Part shown: positions 5,332-5,962 of the stretch, one piece after another
Layout: every line of letters begins with the position of its first letter
How positions within the stretch are numbered: position 1 is the first letter of the stretch
NCBI GenBank assembly: GCA_007120155.1
Contig: SKOF01000330.1
Location: forward strand, 1-5,962
Length of the DNA: 5,962 nt
Direction: 5' to 3'
Origin: Thioalkalivibrio sp.
GTDB taxonomy: Bacteria; Pseudomonadota; Gammaproteobacteria; Ectothiorhodospirales; Ectothiorhodospiraceae
Translations under genes and position numbers: made by a program
Notes under the pieces: generated by a model
Seen by the model: only the letters and a program-made list of their open reading frames with translations
Database searches by the model: none
What the model was told of the DNA's origin: nothing

Positions 5332-5454
5332 CCGTTGCGTGGTGTCGAATTCGTAACTCCCCGGCGCCATGACGCCGATGGTGGCGGGCAGAGACGCGCC
5401 CTGGAAGGCGATGGATATGACTCTGCCGTCGAAGTATTCGTTGGTCTTGAACAT
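5332..5454 (-). pseudogene. ppnP: 3'-truncated ppnP (pyrimidine/purine nucleoside phosphorylase, DUF1255) remnant
   Basis: On the minus strand, an ATG at 5454-5452 opens a peptide beginning MFKTNEYFDGRVISIAFQG and continuing through ATIGVMAPGSYEFDTTQR (to about residue 41). This matches the N-terminus of PpnP/YaiE: NEYF, G-V-SI-F, the GVM block and the G-Y-F strand all align with the E. coli protein. PpnP is a ~94-residue single cupin that phosphorolyses nucleosides. Similarity stops at about base 5332, only 9 nt beyond the betT stop codon (5320-5322), after which the frame runs into the antisense of betT. The C-terminal half with the cupin core is absent and not found elsewhere in the window, so the gene should be non-functional. 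Its ribosome binding site GGAG (5461-5464, minus strand) at 6-nt spacing is intact, which suggests recent loss. A deletion or rearrangement at the betT 3' end is the simplest cause. Confidence 0.8.
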
Positions 5455-5487
5455 GGGGTGCTCCATGAAACATCCGGGGGTGGGCGA

Positions 5488-5579
5488 GTATGCCATGGTT
5501 TCAGATCGGGCGGATCGGTCCGAAGTCCGACCGGGGGCCGGGAAACCTCGCGCGGGTTTCGAGGTCTGTCATGGCATAC
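5488..5579. repeat. 10-bp inverted repeat in the ppnP-gloA intergenic region
   Basis: GTATGCCATG (5488-5497) is the exact reverse complement of CATGGCATAC (5570-5579), 72 nt apart. The copies flank the divergent leader region, one facing the ppnP remnant and one lying 25 nt before the gloA start. Paired binding sites for one regulator, or remnants of an insertion, are possible. No target-site duplication or transposase is visible between them. Confidence 0.6.
5542..5565 (+). promoter_or_regulatory. Overlapping alternative hairpins in the gloA leader
   Basis: GAAACC (5542-5547) pairs with GGTTTC (5555-5560), while ACCTCG (5545-5550) pairs with CGAGGT (5560-5565). The stems share bases and cannot form together. 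A third stem, CATGG (5570-5574) with CCATG (5583-5587), lies just before the ribosome binding site. This could be a leader switch, but all stems are short and no T-run follows. Confidence 0.25.
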
Positions 5580-5604
5580 CGTCCATGCGATAAGGAGACT
5601 CTTC

Positions 5605-5962
5605 ATGCCGTTCACCACCGAGAACGAACCCGGCATGGCAGCCGCGGTTGCCCCGGAAACCCGCGGGTTCCGGCTCAATCACAGCATGCTGCGCGTCAAG
5701 GATCCCGAGCGTTCCCTGGCGTTCTACAGCCGCGTGTTCGGCATGCGGCTGTTACGCAAGCTGGATTTCCCCGAGCTGGATTTCTCGCTGTACTTCCTCG
5801 CCGCCCTGGACGACGGGGAGGCGGTGCCCGAGGACACCGACGAGCGCACGCGCTGGACCTTCTCCCAGCGGGGCATCCTGGAGCTGACCCACAACTGGGG
5901 CACCGAACGGGATCCGGATTTTCATTACCATGACGGCAACAGCGAGCCCCAGGGCTTCGGCC
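5605..5962 (+). CDS. gloA: Lactoylglutathione lyase (glyoxalase I), 3'-truncated by window
   Basis: These are the first 119 residues of a glyoxalase I of the vicinal-oxygen-chelate superfamily, which converts the methylglyoxal-glutathione adduct to S-lactoylglutathione. The sequence matches the longer eukaryote/pseudomonad-type enzyme: HSMLRVKDPERSLAFYSRVF (26-45), FSLYFLA (60-66), LELTHNWGTE (92-101) and YHDGN-EPQGFG at the window edge. H26 aligns with the first metal ligand position and E93 with the ligand glutamate of that type; the remaining ligands (His in GFGH and the second Glu) lie beyond base 5962. Residues 1-22 form a short extension before the domain. AAGGAGA (5592-5598) with a 6-nt spacer fixes the ATG at 5605; in-frame Met11 and Met28 are less likely starts. 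It is divergent from the ppnP remnant and about 280 nt from betT, so it is likely transcribed from its own promoter. Confidence 0.94.
   Translation, partial: MPFTTENEPGMAAAVAPETRGFRLNHSMLRVKDPERSLAFYSRVFGMRLLRKLDFPELDFSLYFLAALDDGEAVPEDTDERTRWTFSQRGILELTHNWGTERDPDFHYHDGNSEPQGFG

Noticed and set aside
4330..5496. 388-codon minus-strand ORF as a single real gene
   Set aside because: Most of it is the antisense of betT, with His/Gly/Glu-rich low-complexity translation. Only the part before about 5332 has genuine protein similarity (PpnP), so it is described as a truncated remnant.

Overview
The window looks like a piece of chromosome from a GC-rich gammaproteobacterium. The ubiD C-terminus is very close to the enterobacterial/pseudomonad form. 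The glyoxalase is of the long gammaproteobacterial type, DUF1840 proteins are typical of beta- and gammaproteobacteria, and a BetT-type osmolyte carrier suggests exposure to salt stress. A halotolerant or sulfur-oxidising lineage such as the Ectothiorhodospiraceae is a guess, not something the sequence proves.

Layout. (1) 1-711 is the C-terminal half of ubiD (ubiquinone biosynthesis). (2) 703-819 is a compact inverted-repeat element built from 7-bp units around a very GC-rich hairpin. Its left end supplies the ubiD stop codon and its right end carries a good -35 box for the next gene. (3) 878-2436 is a tight four-gene plus-strand cluster: an orphan ParA-type ATPase, a small cupin, a DUF1840 protein and a 4-oxalocrotonate tautomerase-like enzyme. 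Gaps are 11, 5 and 46 nt. (4) Two strong hairpins at 2475-2539 separate this cluster from a convergent minus-strand gene (2547-2993) for a Lys/Arg/Ala-rich, histone H1-like coiled-coil protein. (5) A 337-nt non-coding stretch leads into betT (3331-5322), a complete BCCT-family choline/betaine-type transporter with a long cytoplasmic tail. (6) Just after betT, on the opposite strand, lies the first ~41 codons of ppnP (nucleoside phosphorylase, DUF1255). The gene is cut off where betT ends, so it is a 3'-truncated remnant. (7) gloA (lactoylglutathione lyase) starts at 5605 and runs off the window, divergent from the ppnP remnant, with inverted repeats in the region between them.

The genes do not form one pathway. 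They are mostly housekeeping or stress genes: quinone synthesis, osmolyte uptake, methylglyoxal detoxification and a nucleoid-type basic protein. The parts most worth a second look are the heptad inverted-repeat element at the ubiD/parA junction, the orphan ParA cluster with two catalytically divergent small enzymes, the ppnP truncation at the betT end, and the inverted repeat in the gloA leader. I see no phage, CRISPR, transposase, rRNA or tRNA gene and no convincing new defence system.
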